Of a stretch of DNA of 64,000 nt, positions 20,279 to 31,127 are shown one piece after another. The notes below the pieces were generated by a model. The model was given only the letters and a program-made list of their open reading frames with translations, ran no database searches and was not told where the DNA came from. Position numbers and translations under genes: made by a program. Position 1 is the stretch's first letter; each line of letters starts with the position of its first letter. The DNA comes from Hyposmocoma kahamanoa (Eukaryota; Arthropoda; Insecta; Lepidoptera; Cosmopterigidae), in NCBI RefSeq assembly GCF_003589595.1, contig NW_020654080.1, positions 7,169,098 to 7,233,097 on the forward strand, written 5' to 3'.

Positions 20279-21098
20279 AACTGTAACTGCAGCAAACATG
20301 ACGTCACGCGTTGTAAGCTGTATATATATTCTTGGACCAATATGCAAACACTCCAATGGCTATATCATCAAGTACCCAGTGGCAAAAGCATTTGCTTAAC
20401 GACTCTCGACATAACCATTAATGCTTAATGTCTATATTATAATTACTAGATAACATGTAACCTGGGTTCCCTACCTTTCCCTAATAAGGGTGAAAATAAA
20501 ANNNNNNNNNNTTAACCGATTACGTAAAAAAAGAGGTATGTAACGTTTTTTCGTTACAAACATCGGTCGTTATTGTACAGTGTGCAATACGAATTTACAC
20601 ACACCGGCACATATGGCGTAACGCTAATAATATTTTTGCTGTGAAACCAAAGTCTAGTCCGTTATCTAATTTTTTTATTTTAGGTCTATTTTGACAATAC
20701 AAAAATACCTGACTGCCGTTTCATACATTTGTTTTTCCTACTAACGCAGGTTTCTCGAAAGAATTGAGTTTCATTTTGATTTTGGTGAGGTATTACTTTA
20801 TTTGAAAAAGTTTTTTATTATTAAATTAAATTCTTAATAAAGAATGAAAGTCGGATTTAATCAATGTTAAACTGTTACAAATAATTAAAGTAATTTATAT
20901 TTCAGATGTTTCTACTTTGTCACAAAATCTTTTTAATAAAGTTTGAGTAAGGCTGTACGAAGCCGATGTTAAAAGATGATAATTGGGTTTTTTTTTGGTT
21001 CACAAAAATAAATACAATTCCAACATAGTAAAAGTGTTTGTTAACATTATGATACAAGAAGAATGCACATTACTTTATGTAAACATTCCAATAAAAGC
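20279..21098. other. Intronic DNA with an assembly gap
   Basis: Nothing recognisable on either side of the N run at 20502-20511. Confidence 0.6.
20502..20511. other. Assembly gap (10 N)
   Basis: Ten N within otherwise featureless intron. Confidence 0.95.
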
Positions 21099-21300
21099 TG
21101 CCTCCGTGGCCGAACGGTTACCATGCTAGACTGCCAGGCAGAGGTCCCGGGCTCGATTCTCGGGCCGGGAGATATATTATTTGTATGGCCTACATTTAAA
21201 TATCTCGTGAGTTTGGGTGTAATTTGTGGTTGTCAATGTGTGTGTCCATGGCACCCGCGATACAGGGTTTCCCTAGTGCGGGGCTTTGAGTGTGAGCGCA
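21099..21300 (+). mobile_element. tRNA-derived SINE S1, near full length (family reference)
   Basis: Head GCCTCCGTGGCCGAACGGTT (A box), 30 bp later GGGCTCGATTCTCGGGCCGG (B box), then body TATTTGTATGGCCTACATTT, GTGTGTCCATGGCACCCGCG and AGGGTTTCCCTAGTGCGGGG. The tRNA-like arrangement indicates Pol III transcription. Best copies end in (ATT)n. The open frame across it is not a gene. Confidence 0.82.
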
Positions 21301-21452
21301 TGAGCACGTTAATGAAAAAGTTCCGCAAATATTCAATAGAACATATAAAATATATATTTTAAAGTAAGTAATTAAAAATTGATATCTAATATTTGAAGAA
21401 AACATAAGAAACTTTAGTTCCTAGCTGAGACCACAACAGAACCAGAGAATAG
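21301..21452. other. Intronic spacer
   Basis: Short AT-rich interval between SINE and MITE, nothing recognised. Confidence 0.55.
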
Positions 21453-21637
21453 TTGGCGTTTTGTAGAAAAAGCGTAAGCGACAATTCGAAAAAAATTTCA
21501 AGGAGCATGTTTTAGGGTTAAAAAACTACTTAAAAATATTTACTTCTTGTTTTGAAATTCAATCTTGGTTTTAATTAAGTTTAAGTTCTGAATAATTTTT
21601 CAAAATGTCTCTTACGCCCTTTCTACAAAACACCGAC
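21453..21637. mobile_element. MITE, about 185 bp, with about 30-bp inverted ends
   Basis: GGCGTTTTGTAGAAAAAGCG at the left and CGCCCTTTCTACAAAACACC at the right pair, continuing through TAAGCGACA / TGTCTCTTA with few mismatches. AT-rich inside. Target duplication not resolved. Confidence 0.7.
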
Positions 21638-22387
21638 GATTTGTCAAAATTAAATCTGATAGCATTGCAAGAAGAGCACATGCGATAAAAATAGACATTT
21701 TTATTATTATTAATTGTTACTTACGTCTAATTCTTATTTATTTAAACATTAACATTACTATTTTATAATCTCACTCCTTTTTTCCGATTAATATATATGC
21801 GCATGTGTTAATACGTAATTCAAAATGAAAATACATAGAAAATTCATATTAAGTTATGGCTGTTCTAAAATGGTATAATGATTTGTGGCATGTTGGCAGG
21901 AATTTAATTATATAATTGGCCAGGTCATACAAAAAAACTATTTATTACATATTTCTTAATAATATTTCCACATATTTAAAATATGTTAAGTTTTCAAACT
22001 GATTGCAAACTTTTTTTGATGTGTGTATGTCGAAGAATCGTCAATTGACATTTTACTACGTTGTAGCGTATAATAACGGTATTTTTATTAAGATAATTAA
22101 GAACGTATTCTGTTTATTTTTGTTTCATATATTCTTTAGTCATTTTATGCTTCTAATTGCCGATAAGCCGTAAGAATAGCGACAAAAAACGACTATTAAT
22201 TGTATAGGTATATTATTACTACGCGTGTTTTGTAGGTAATAGCGTTTATTGTGCTGACGACTTATAATTGAACGAAAAGAAAATTTATTTTTATAGTATT
22301 TTTTAACCATTTGTTTTAAATATCATTGTTTTTTTAATCTATTGTGACCTTTTCAATTACTTTTTTTACGAACTTGACAGAATAATG
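21638..22387. other. Intronic DNA without recognisable content
   Basis: AT-rich, no open frame or repeat family. Confidence 0.6.
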
Positions 22388-22475
22388 TCAAACCCGTAGT
22401 AAGCTAATGGTTTGGATCAATCACCTCTCAAACAGAGGCTGTGGGTTCGAATTCGGGTTCACACTGTGGGAGCGC
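22388..22475 (+). mobile_element. tRNA-like SINE head (S2 related)
   Basis: GTAGTAAGCTAATGGTTTGG (A box) and TGTGGGTTCGAATTCGGG (B box) about 45 bp apart, like the S2 head. The following 150 bp (GGGAGCGCTGCTGGCGC…) does not match the S2 body, so this is a variant or chimeric SINE. Confidence 0.55.
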
Positions 22476-22964
22476 TGCTGGCGCTGGTGGATTGTAATGT
22501 AGATTCCGCTCGGAATATTCTGAAGATTATAACGTAGCCAGGAGAGTAGTTAGGCAGAGTAGTAGTACCTTCCGCAGCCAGCGCGCCTCCGTACATCTTG
22601 CTTAGTACGTTTAAAGTTCAAAATTCAAAAGGGTAAAGAACTAATAATGGTAATAAATCCAGTTTCATAAACATTTATTCCGGTTTTAACAATATTTATG
22701 ATCTTTAAAGTGTTTATCGCACAAGAGATTTTTGGTAACTGGTAAACGGATCAAAAAAAATAAGAAGACAAGACGTGTTCTGCCGCGATCGGGCAGGGAG
22801 TAACGATGGAACGAAAGAAAATCAGAATGTAAGGTAAAAGAGCTATGGAACAATTCAAAATATAAATTTAAATATGAGTGGCCAGGAACCGGAAAAAGGC
22901 GATAAAAAGATGTGATTACGATGTGAGGAGGTCACACCGTCACAACACTACTGAATGTTTCGGA

Positions 22965-23162
22965 CATTATGCGCAAAATTTACCAGGAACACCGAAAAGG
23001 TAAAGAAAAACAGCATGATGAAACTGCAAGTCGAAGAAGGTTCACAACCCTCGGAGAACGTGTGAAGTCCCCAACACGCTTTGGGCCAGCGTGGCGTACA
23101 ATGGCCTAAACCCTCTTGAGAGGATAGACCCGCATCCAGTAGTGGGATGTACAAATGATATT
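22965..23162 (+). mobile_element. SINE S2, head missing
   Basis: CGAAGAAGGTTCACAACCCT, GGGCCAGCGTGGCGTACAAT, CCTAAACCCTCTTGAGAGG and CCAGTAGTGGGATGTACAAA on the + strand, the body and tail of S2. Confidence 0.72.
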
Positions 23163-23369
23163 ATAATAGAATACCAACTAAAATATTAATTGAACATTAT
23201 CGTGGGGAATAAATCTTAAGAAATTTAATCAAATTTTACAAAACAACAATACGGTAAGCTATCTAATATTTTACTTGGATACGACCTACTTGCAATTCCG
23301 GGTTACTTGGGGTCGACAAAGGGTACTTTCCTCGTGGTTTAAACTAGTCATCTAGATTAAATAACGACC

Positions 23370-23442
23370 TATGACATAAACCCTGGCTTGAGAGGAGACT
23401 CGTACCCAGCAGCGGGACCTATAAATGGGTTGATGATGATTC
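23370..23442 (+). mobile_element. SINE S2, 3' tail only
   Basis: AAACCCTGGCTTGAGAGGAG, CAGCAGCGGGACCTATAAAT and GGGTTGATGATGATT. It lies 210 bp after the previous S2 copy in the same orientation. Confidence 0.7.
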
Positions 23443-23656
23443 CGTCAAGAAAAGAAATAAGAAAGTGACTTTTCAAAAATATTTTTCAAGTTTTACTCGT
23501 CCGTACGAGAGCTCTAACGGCAAAATTTCAATTTTTTTTTTAATTTTACAAAAAAAAGAATACATATAAATTTAAATATGTTGGCGCAATAAAATCCTGA
23601 GTAGGTTTATCCGTGCACCGCAATCGATCACCTAGAGTCGGTTCAATCAAGAACAA

Positions 23657-23943
23657 TGTTTTTTTTATGAGACCAAGTGACTGGACGAACAAGTCGCCCA
23701 CCTGATGGTAAGTGACTGTCCATGAAAGTTGCATTACCACTCAGTGCTTTAAACCATACAGATCTGTGGGTCACTGCATCTGCGCCCGTCACTCTGAGAC
23801 ATAAGTTAACAAGTCCCATGTGCCTGTAATTTCACCAGCACCCTTAGCCTTCATAACCGGAATTCAGTAATGCTCACATTGCTGCTTGGCGGCAGAAATA
23901 GGTAAGGTGGCAGTACTTCCCTGGACGAACTCTTTCACAAGCT
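23657..23943 (-). mobile_element. Lep1-like element, near full length
   Basis: Minus strand: GCTTGTGAAAGAGTTCGTCC, CCTATTTCTGCCGCCAAGCA, CAGGCACATGGGACTTGTTA, ending CCAGTCACTTGGTCTCATAA plus A run. Complete core. Confidence 0.8.
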
Positions 23944-24459
23944 AAACCAAGTAACGAGCGCGAAGAATATTTGTATGGAACATTTTACTTCTACTGACTG
24001 CTAGAGGTACTGCATTATTTGCCATATAAAGTTGTCAAAATATTTAACACTTTTTAACGAGTCGTAAAGTCATTGTAGAAGCAGTTTCGAATTTAGAGAA
24101 TCTGATATTTTTTCTGTGTGAATCAATTGTTATTATAAAAATTAGACAAAAAGTAATAATTGGACATAAAGGTAATTAAAAATGTTCACTGTATGGCATG
24201 TGTTCTTCTTACAATACTATCTGATTTGATTTTAAAAAATGTCTTATGTGCTTACGGCCATTCGTGGGTTTTGTTATCTGTTTTCGTATAATATTAGATA
24301 CAAATTTTTAATTACGATCATTTAATTAATATTTGGACACTTTTTTAAAATAAATTTGTCCTCATCTACTATATATACATCTAGATACAATATTTTTATT
24401 TTATTTTAAAATTGTATCCAATTTTCTGAACCGTATTAGAAGAAAAATGAAATTACCTT
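23944..24459. other. Intronic DNA without recognisable content
   Basis: AT-rich; no gene or repeat family seen. Confidence 0.6.
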
Positions 24460-24605
24460 CTAGGAAATGAAACTATTTTTCTAGATTAAAATCGCGTATA
24501 TTTGTTTTTTCAAACAAACCAACGTTTGAAAAAAAAATATATACGCGATTTAAATCCGAAAAAATAGTTTCATTTCCTATGTGTAACAATCGCGAAAACC
24601 TGAGA
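24460..24605. repeat. Foldback element (family F), imperfect arms of about 50 bp
   Basis: CTAGGAAATGAAACTATTTT at the left pairs with AAAATAGTTTCATTTCCTAT at the right, through AAATCGCGTATATTTGTTTT and its complement, around a short AAACCAACG loop. A further end GTGTAACAATCGCGAAAACC extends to 24605. Single-arm copies of the same sequence lie at 27.8, 46.9, 47.3, 48.4 and 60.3 kb. Confidence 0.65.
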
Positions 24606-25603
24606 ACTAAATTACCATCTTTTCACGTCGCCTCATCACACCCTTACTCTACCTTTATTGGAAAGAAAATGAAATCGCATATGGTTTCGTGAGCAGCCTG
24701 TATCTTGTATCAAACATTGTAATCCAGTTCTAGTATCAAATGTTATCGGCTTCTGCTCAATTATTGTTAATAATAATTATTATTAATGTAGCAATTTGGC
24801 GAGGGTTTGCTTTGGCTTATGTATCAAATTCGCTACCAGCTAAAGCTCTACATAATGTTACATATACATATTCTCCCATGTAACTATCTGAGTGACCCCT
24901 GGTTATATTTTCTTTATAAAGGGAGAAACTTTTTTAAAACTGTACAAAGAAAACGTCTTTATTTAGATTAAATAACGATTCTTTTAAAATGTTATTACGC
25001 GCTAACAAAATTGTGTTACAAGTTTCAGGGAAGAATCCTGAAATTAATGTATCGAATGCAAAATGATCCAAGAATTGATCGTGTAAACAAATTTTAATTT
25101 TTTTTTATTTTGTTTTATTCACAAGTAAAAAGTTTACAAAAAAGGAAAAAAAAAAGAATAAAAACCATTAAAAGATTGATTTATGTATCTGTATCGCTGC
25201 CATCACGTGCTAACAAAAGAGTTATATCTAATATTTATGCGCACCTGACGTTACTTACACTTAAAACTTAAAAATTTGATAAATGCGTGGATTTAAGAAT
25301 TGTTTTACATTTTTCTAGCTTACCTAGAAGTTTATCAAGAACGTCACTTTATTAAGCAGTAATGGTAACATGTATATCCAGTAATTCAAATAAACTTTGT
25401 TTCAATAAACCGTAGGTGCACTTTTGATTGGATCCTTTTGTCAGAAATCAAAAGTGACCTTAAATGGAAATTAGAATTATTTTTATCGAACTGTCACGTA
25501 TGTTTGAAAACGTTGAACGTACTTTGTTGAATGCTGACTTACACTTAGCCATTACACATTTAGTTATAGAGGCTATTAACTACTAACTAAAAATCAACTA
25601 TTG
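24606..25603. other. Intronic DNA with a weak hairpin
   Basis: AT-rich. GCACTTTTGATT / AATCAAAAGTGACC near 25411-25456 forms a loose hairpin. No gene. Confidence 0.55.
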
Positions 25604-25722
25604 TGGCTAGGAGAGTTGCACGCTGTTCAGATCAGGCCAAAATAACGCTCTTTAAGACGTACTGTCAGACCTTGTTGTTAACTCTATCTAGCTGTTGGCC
25701 ACCGTATCTACTCCTGAACTAA
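25604..25722 (+). pseudogene. Non-LTR retrotransposon ORF fragment, upstream piece
   Basis: GCTAGGAGAGTTGCACGCTG onward reads ARRVARCSDQAKITLFKTYC, which resembles the stretch after the reverse transcriptase core in lepidopteran LINEs (R-F-xCSxxVKxTLFxSYC). It decays after about 35 residues. The rest of the same ORF seems to continue at 26480, with two Lep1-like copies between. Confidence 0.65.
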
Positions 25723-25781
25723 ATAAGGTAACCATGTAATAGACCTTAATAATAATAACTTTAATGGCAATATACCCCCTT

Positions 25782-26034
25782 TTGAGGGAGTTCGTCCAAG
25801 GAAGTACTGCCACCTTACCTAATTCTGCCGCCAAGCAGTAAAATTACTAGGTTCCGGTTTAGAAGGGTAAGTGTGCTGGTGAAATTACAGGCACATGGGA
25901 TTTGTCAAAGAGTGACGGACACAGTGGCAGTGCCCCTAACATTTTTGCAATTTAATCTGCTACTGTTATGGATAGACGTGTCGCTTACCACCAGGAGCAC
26001 GACTTGTTCGTCCCGTCACTTAATATTATAAAAA
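25782..26034 (+). mobile_element. Lep1-like element, near full length
   Basis: CTTTTGAGGGAGTTCGTCCA, CCAAGCAGTAAAATTACTAG, CAGGCACATGGGATTTGTCA, ending CGTCACTTAATATTATAAAA. It lies between the two pieces of a LINE ORF. Confidence 0.75.
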
Positions 26035-26046
26035 AAAACCAAAATA

Positions 26047-26155
26047 TTATGTCTCAGAGTGACGGGGACAGTGTGATTTAAAGCTGGGAGCCACTCCGAC
26101 TGCCACTATTATGGACAGGCGTGTCGCTTACCACCAGACGCAGGACTTGTTCATG
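26047..26155 (+). mobile_element. Lep1-like element, 3' part, next to another copy
   Basis: ATTATGTCTCAGAGTGACGG to CAGACGCAGGACTTGTTCAT, only 12 bp after the copy at 25782 and in the same orientation. Either a second insertion or a partial tandem duplication. Confidence 0.68.
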
Positions 26156-26317
26156 CGTACCAAAAGCACAAAAGACTCATTCGGCAAGCGTTGATTATAC
26201 ATTTTTATAAATTATTTTTGAACAAAACACGCTTGCCAAATTCGTATACGTGAAAAACAGATAGTAATAAACTCTGCCAGTTCGTAAATTATGTCAATTC
26301 GAGTGACAATTTTATTG

Positions 26318-26347
26318 AACGTTATAAAACTGCTGTTTTATAACGTT
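26318..26347. repeat. Perfect short hairpin
   Basis: AACGTTATAAAAC / GTTTTATAACGTT with loop TGCT. The surrounding 26156-26480 shows nothing else. Confidence 0.7.
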
Positions 26348-26479
26348 AACATTGCTATGTTTCCTGATGACGATCTGAATGATGTGTGAAAAACATTGCA
26401 GAATATTTTTAAACGGTTTTCAAAAGTATTGCTTCCTCAATTAGCGTAGCACAATAAGTTCTTAGAGGTAAATAATAAT

Positions 26480-26720
26480 CGTCAGGAATGTTCGCTGAGG
26501 CGCGCTCAGACGGCTTTCACGCTATAATGCGAAAAAAGGCCGCCTCTTTTCTCCACCGTGCACGTGGTAGCCGCAATAGCATCCTGAATACGCTTGTCCA
26601 TAGATTTGACAGTCCTATCCTAATTCATTTGATTAGGAGGGTCATAGGACAAATTAAATAGAGAATGTAAATGTAATGTGATGTAATGTATCTAATGTAA
26701 TCTGTATTATTTACCTGTAA
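26480..26720 (+). pseudogene. Non-LTR retrotransposon ORF end and 3' UTR
   Basis: From 26480 an uninterrupted + frame reads SGMFAEARSDGFHAIMRKKA, ASFLHRARGSRNSILNTLV and HRFDSPILIHLIRRV, ending in a stop at about 26660. This is the C-terminus of a lepidopteran LINE polymerase ORF (FxAIMRKRxASLxxRxRxSxNxIL pattern). It has no internal stop, so it decayed less than the upstream piece at 25604. The 3' UTR ATGTAATGTGATGTAATGTA follows, with no clear poly-A tail. Confidence 0.75.
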
Positions 26721-26796
26721 GTACTAACATAGTGTGTTTTAAGTTCTTTTTTACTAACAATATATGGAATTCATAAGTTCTGAAATAAAAGTCTTT

Positions 26797-27030
26797 ATTA
26801 TTATATTATTATAATAATAATAATAATAACGCTCACACTCAACATAGCCCCGCACTAGGGAAACCCTGTGTCGCGGGTGCCATGGACACACACATAGACA
26901 ACAACAAATTACACCCAAACTCACGAGAGAAATAAATGTAGGCCATACAAATATTTCTCCCGGCCCGGGAATCGAACCTGGGACCTCTGCGTGGCAGTCC
27001 GGCATGGTAACCGTTCGGCCACAGAGGCAG
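26797..27030 (-). mobile_element. tRNA-derived SINE S1, full length with (ATT)n tail
   Basis: Minus strand: CTGCCTCTGTGGCCGAACGG, GGTCCCAGGTTCGATTCCCG, CAGGGTTTCCCTAGTGCGGG and GAGTGTGAGCG, then an (ATT)n run at 26797-26829. A, B boxes and tail are intact, suggesting a recent insertion. Confidence 0.85.
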
Positions 27031-27084
27031 TTAAAACATACAGAATGCCGAGGTTTTTCGATTCCTATACATCAAAAAAAATAA

Positions 27085-27262
27085 AAAAAAGATCTCTAAC
27101 TGGGGAACTCCTTGTATTGTGAGTGCCAGAGCAACGGAATTCACTCCTGGGGCACTTCTCAGAACTCCCAGGTTTACAACCAATTTACAAAAGTTGGAAC
27201 TCGAATCCGGGACCTCCGCAATCAGCGCCCACAGGTTACCGTCAGGGTACCAAAGTCGTCTA
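27085..27262 (-). mobile_element. SINE-like repeat S5
   Basis: Minus strand: GTGGGCGCTGATTGCGGAGG, TCCCGGATTCGAGTTCC, AGAAGTGCCCCAGGAGTGAA, TTCCGTTGCTCTGGCACTC and AAGGAGTTCCCCAGTTA. The order matches the S5 copies at 41.4 and 61.9 kb. Confidence 0.65.
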
Positions 27263-27802
27263 GATGTTAACGCTTATATTTAAATAAATAAGAATTAGAT
27301 ATTAAGTAGCTGTCGAATTAACATCTTTTAACATCGTTTTAATACACCATTATTCAACCATCGATAAAAAAAGTAAAATGTATTTTTTTGGTTTTGTTAC
27401 AAATTGGAAACGGCTGAAAATTTAAAAATTTAAAACTAAGACTGGAGTACTAATCAATATGCTATAATTTATTTTAATTTGCGTTATTAATTAATTATAA
27501 ATTTAGTTTCATTAAAAAATCATATTGTTAAAATAAAATAATTGTAAAACATATTATTATGTAGCGTAAAATAGAATGTTCCTTCTAAAATTTAAAAATG
27601 AGGTATTTAATCAATAATTTTTGTAACTAGAGTGAAAAATTAGGTGGTTTGCATTAATATTAGACGTAGAATAAAATAAGTTTCACTAATTAAGGTAATT
27701 TTTAACTTTTAAGACTAAAAATAAATTAACCTAAGTGTTAGTATGTGTGAGTGCAAGTATGTGTATATGTGTCTGTAAGTGTGTAATTGTGTGGAATGTG
27801 TG
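27263..27802. other. Intronic DNA with a GT-rich tract
   Basis: AT-rich. The stretch at about 27735-27800 is enriched in GTGTGT-like steps (TGTGTATATGTGTCTGTAAG). No gene. Confidence 0.6.
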
Positions 27803-27929
27803 AGACGTAACTGGTTGATGGCTTTACCACCTCAGACAACCGTAGCCACCTGTAAAGGGCCCGGAACGTTAGTTTGTTTAAAATAAATAAACGCGATTTA
27901 AATCCGGAAAAACAGTTTCATTTCCTAAA
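27803..27929 (+). repeat. Family F repeat, single arm
   Basis: GTAACTGGTTGATGGCTTTA, AAAGGGCCCGGAACGTTAGT, AACGCGATTTAAATCCGG and ACAGTTTCATTTCCTA. It shows the longer left part that the foldback copy at 24.5 kb lacks. Confidence 0.6.
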
Positions 27930-28855
27930 TTTAAGAATCCTAAATGTTTAACATTCTGTAAATCAAAAATCTTTTTCAACCAAAGCTTGCTAAATTTACA
28001 AGAACGCAAAATGAACATCGAACCACTCGACAAACCTGTAGTAATGAGAATGTTATGTATTTATAAATGATTTATTTTCAAATTAAACATAAAATAAAAA
28101 AGAAATACCCAGCCGGACTTTTGAATAAACACTGCATTATTTACGGAATTTTACTAATGTTCCGCCACTTGTGCCCGTGGTTGTACAATTTTACTACTCT
28201 GATCGCAAACCTGCCAGTCAAAGCCCATACTGGCCCATTAGCATGACTGGACGTCGACGAGCTTAACTACAATTTAGATGAAAGAAGTTAATTACATACT
28301 TCGATCCTGTTTGCATGCTACGTTTTTATGTACATAATTTATTTTCATAATAATTGCAAATTACGCCCATTAATGTTGTGAGGAACAATATAACACAGCT
28401 GCCGTTTGTCCTATTTATTAATCTTACTTGTAGGACCCCGGAAATTGTTCAACAAATCATAGCTTTGTCAATATGGCGGATGTACCTATGATATTGCTAT
28501 AACTTTGTTCTAATGGAGGAACATTCTTTTAAACACAGATACTAAATAGTACAATTTAGGCACATTTTTTTGATACCAAATTTGTCAGGATCCGTTAATG
28601 TACACCCGCTATTCTGGCTTTCACTTATACCTTTTTTAGTGTACGTGTGGTTCAGGTTGGACAGAGCAGTGAGATCACAGGTATAATAGACTATAAATAT
28701 AATAGACTATAGTTTGTATGGTTCGACGAGAAAAAATCTTTAAGCTTTTTTATTAGTAATACCACCGAAAGTGAAAAGATCTGTGCTACAATACTGAGAG
28801 ACCACAGGCAAAACGAAGATCTGTAATAAGCACATAGACAAATTCGTAAAGTAAA
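27930..28855. other. Intronic DNA without recognisable gene
   Basis: Mixed composition. TATAATAGACTATAAATATA at about 28683 is a small local duplication. No repeat family recognised. Confidence 0.55.
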
Positions 28856-28861
28856 CCGGTT

Positions 28862-29010
28862 AGTTTCGTGGCTTAGTTGGCATAGGGTCTGACACGGTTT
28901 GCTTGAAGACGTCGGTTCGAATCCGACCGAATCGAAGGAATTTTTTCGAAATGTTCGATCTTTGTTATTAAGAATTATAACAAACTAATGGAGCAATTTC
29001 ACATAAAAAT
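28862..29010 (+). mobile_element. tRNA-derived SINE S3, 5' region lost
   Basis: TTTCGTGGCTTAGTTGGCAT (A box), CGTCGGTTCGAATCCGACCG (B box), CGAAGGAATTTTTTCGAAAT and TTATAACAAACTAATGGAGC. It has the cleanest B box of the family in the window. Confidence 0.75.
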
Positions 29011-29254
29011 AATTGAATATCGAGATAGTAGAACATCTTGACCTTTAATAAAAACTTGAAAAAGACTGTAATGGTTCCACAATTTTTTTTAATCAGTAAT
29101 ACCAACGAAAGAAAAAGTATCTGTGGTACTCGTTGTAAAGGCTGATGAATATGATGATATAATATGATAATGATGAATAGGTTGATGGTTTCTGTGGTTC
29201 TGAGAGAAAAAAACCCGCAAACTTATTGTTATTAGTAATACTGCTTCATCACCA
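29011..29254. other. Intronic spacer
   Basis: AT-rich with GAAAGAAAAAGTATCTGTGG, similar to GTGAAAAGATCTGTGCTAC at 28.76 kb, a faint local duplication. Confidence 0.4.
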
Positions 29255-29325
29255 TCATCATCAACTCATTTATACGTCCTACTCTGTGCACGGGTCTCTT
29301 CTCTGGTTTAAGCCATAGGTGTCCA
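29255..29325 (-). mobile_element. SINE S2, 3' tail only
   Basis: Minus strand: CCATAGGC-side CTTAAACCAGAGAAGAGACC, then CACAGAGTAGGACGTATAAA and TGATGATGATGGTGATG. Confidence 0.65.
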
Positions 29326-29794
29326 AACTTAGGCAAGAAAACAAAAATTTCAACACGCATCACTAAAAAAAATCTTGAAAACACGTATATTTTATATTAA
29401 CTTACAAAAACTTCAAGAAAAAATATGTAGTGTAGTTTATATAGATAACTCAACTATTTTTTCAAGTTACCTATCAGTATTCCCTAATGACATTTTCCAG
29501 AAATAACGTTTGGTCGAAATTTCATAACCTCGAAAGTAATTTTGAGAGGAAAATGTTTTTTCTTTTAAACCTAACCTAGCCGAAACTAATCGCGTCTTTG
29601 CGATAAACATTCAACATATCCTGAAAGAACAACTGTTTCATTATAATTCGGTTTTCGGTGTAATGAAAATTCGAACAGACGTTATTTCGGACAAAAAAAT
29701 TGTCGAGTTTGTGATATGTTACCATTTTTTCAAATGCGGTACGCCCCCGCTAATGCTTCCGAGTCCCCTTCCCTACTTACCCCCTAGGACTCTT
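29326..29794. other. Intronic DNA without recognisable content
   Basis: AT-rich to 29740, then a pyrimidine-rich CCCCTTCCCTACTTACCCCC stretch. No gene. Confidence 0.55.
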
Positions 29795-29950
29795 CAGCGC
29801 CCACTGGGCCACCACGCGGGCCCAATGCTTCCTCAACCTCGGAAAACTTCAGATAATTTCCGAGTGTCGTGAACCTCCTTCGACGTGCAGGTTTCACCAC
29901 GATGTTTTCTTTCAACGAAAAGCTTATAGTAAGTTTCAATTGAAAAGTAA
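29795..29950 (-). mobile_element. SINE S2, body only
   Basis: Minus strand: CTATAAGCTTTTCGTTGAAA, CATCGTGGTGAAACCTGCAC, GTCGAAGGAGGTTCACGAC and GGAAG…GGCCCGCGTGGTGGCCCAGT. Head and tail absent. Confidence 0.65.
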
Positions 29951-30304
29951 ATACCACACAAAGAAAAAAAATATCTGTTATACATTTGGGACCACGGGTA
30001 TGCACTGAATACTCCTATGTACTCCTACAAAGTTGGACAGTACACTTTAACAAATAAATACACGATATATTGGCATGTCCGCATATATCACAAAAGAATT
30101 TCCAATCCATTATTTCCTTCGTGTATTTCACACCAACTCAGTAACAATAACAATATGTCTACCGTTTTCGAATGACTCACATTATTCGTGTTTCTTCACG
30201 CTCATTAATTTTCACTCGTACAAATGAATGATACATACGAAGAGCGGCCTTTTTATTGCAGACGTTATTTTTTGTTTGTTTGTGGACAACGCTTTCTACA
30301 TTTT
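29951..30304. other. Intronic DNA without recognisable content
   Basis: No gene, repeat or hairpin recognised. Confidence 0.55.
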
Positions 30305-30500
30305 TAAAAACAACTTCGAAAAAAGGAGGTTCTCAATTCAACTCTATTTTTTGTGTATGTTACACAATTACTCTGATATTTGTTTAAACGATTTCGACGA
30401 TTCTTCTTTTGTTTCTTTTCCGATTGAAATTAAAAAAAAATATTCCACCTTTAAGGGTGGCAAGTTAGGAGATGAATCCGGTTTATTGGATTTCACCTGT
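30305..30500 (+). repeat. GGAGGAGGTT repeat (family R)
   Basis: CTTCGAAAAAAGGAGGTTCT, CAATTCAACTCTATTTT, TTACACAATTACTCTG, ACCTTTAAGGGTGGCAAGTT. Uninterrupted at the TTTAAGGGTG site. The 125-codon open frame over it (30228-30605) has no protein family resemblance. Confidence 0.65.
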
Positions 30501-30775
30501 TTTGCGATAACAGCCCCCGTAGTGTGCCCCCGCGATAAAGCTATTACATCCACATTTAGCTGTCAAATTCGAGTGATAAGCATTGATAGGTCGTTAAATA
30601 ATTAAACGACAAAGATAGCCATATACGCAACTTTATATATTCTCTTTATATATTCTTCAAAATGTTTAACAATAGTTTATTACCAAATAAGCAAACTTAG
30701 ATTTATCAACTGTGTTAAATATTGACACAGGCAAGTTTATCACACATATTTAGCCATGTTACGGCAACTGATTTC

Positions 30776-30825
30776 AATAAAACTTGGCAAATAAATGTAA
30801 TTCCACAAATTTAAAGGTCGTTTTT
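30776..30825 (+). repeat. Fragment matching the tail of the tRNA-like repeat at 34.9 kb
   Basis: TTGGCAAATAAATGTAATTC then CACAAATTTAAAGGTCG matches TTGGCAAATAGATGTAATTC at about 34970. Confidence 0.45.
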
Positions 30826-30901
30826 TTTTTATAATTACTTGTGTACCTAGTCTATATCTCTACTACAAATCGAAAACGAACTTCAGATTAAACATTTTAA
30901 C

Positions 30902-31108
30902 TGCCTCCGTGGCCGAACGGTTACCATGCTGGGCTACCACGTAAGAGGTCCCGGTTTCGATTCCCGTGCCGGGACTAATATTTGTATGGCCAACAATTAT
31001 TTCTCTCGTGAGTTTGGTTGTAATTTGTCGTTGTCTATGTGAGTGTCCATGGCACTCGCAATACATGGTTTCCCTAGTGCGAGGATATGAGTGTGTGCGC
31101 GTTATTTT
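30902..31108 (+). mobile_element. tRNA-derived SINE S1, near full length
   Basis: CTGCCTCCGTGGCCGAACGG, GGTCCCGGTTTCGATTCCCG, GAGTGTCCATGGCACTCGCA and GTTTCCCTAGTGCGAGGAT. The (ATT)n tail is reduced to TTATTTTTTT. Confidence 0.8.
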
Positions 31109-31127
31109 TTTGGTAGCCGATCAAAAT

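Noticed and set aside
21099..21170. tRNA gene at the head of S1 (also 26.96, 30.9, 34.6, 49.9 kb)
   Set aside because: A and B boxes are present, but stems do not close and the same head recurs joined to one body: a SINE.
30228..30605. 125-codon + strand gene
   Set aside because: It follows the family R repeat closely and has no protein family.
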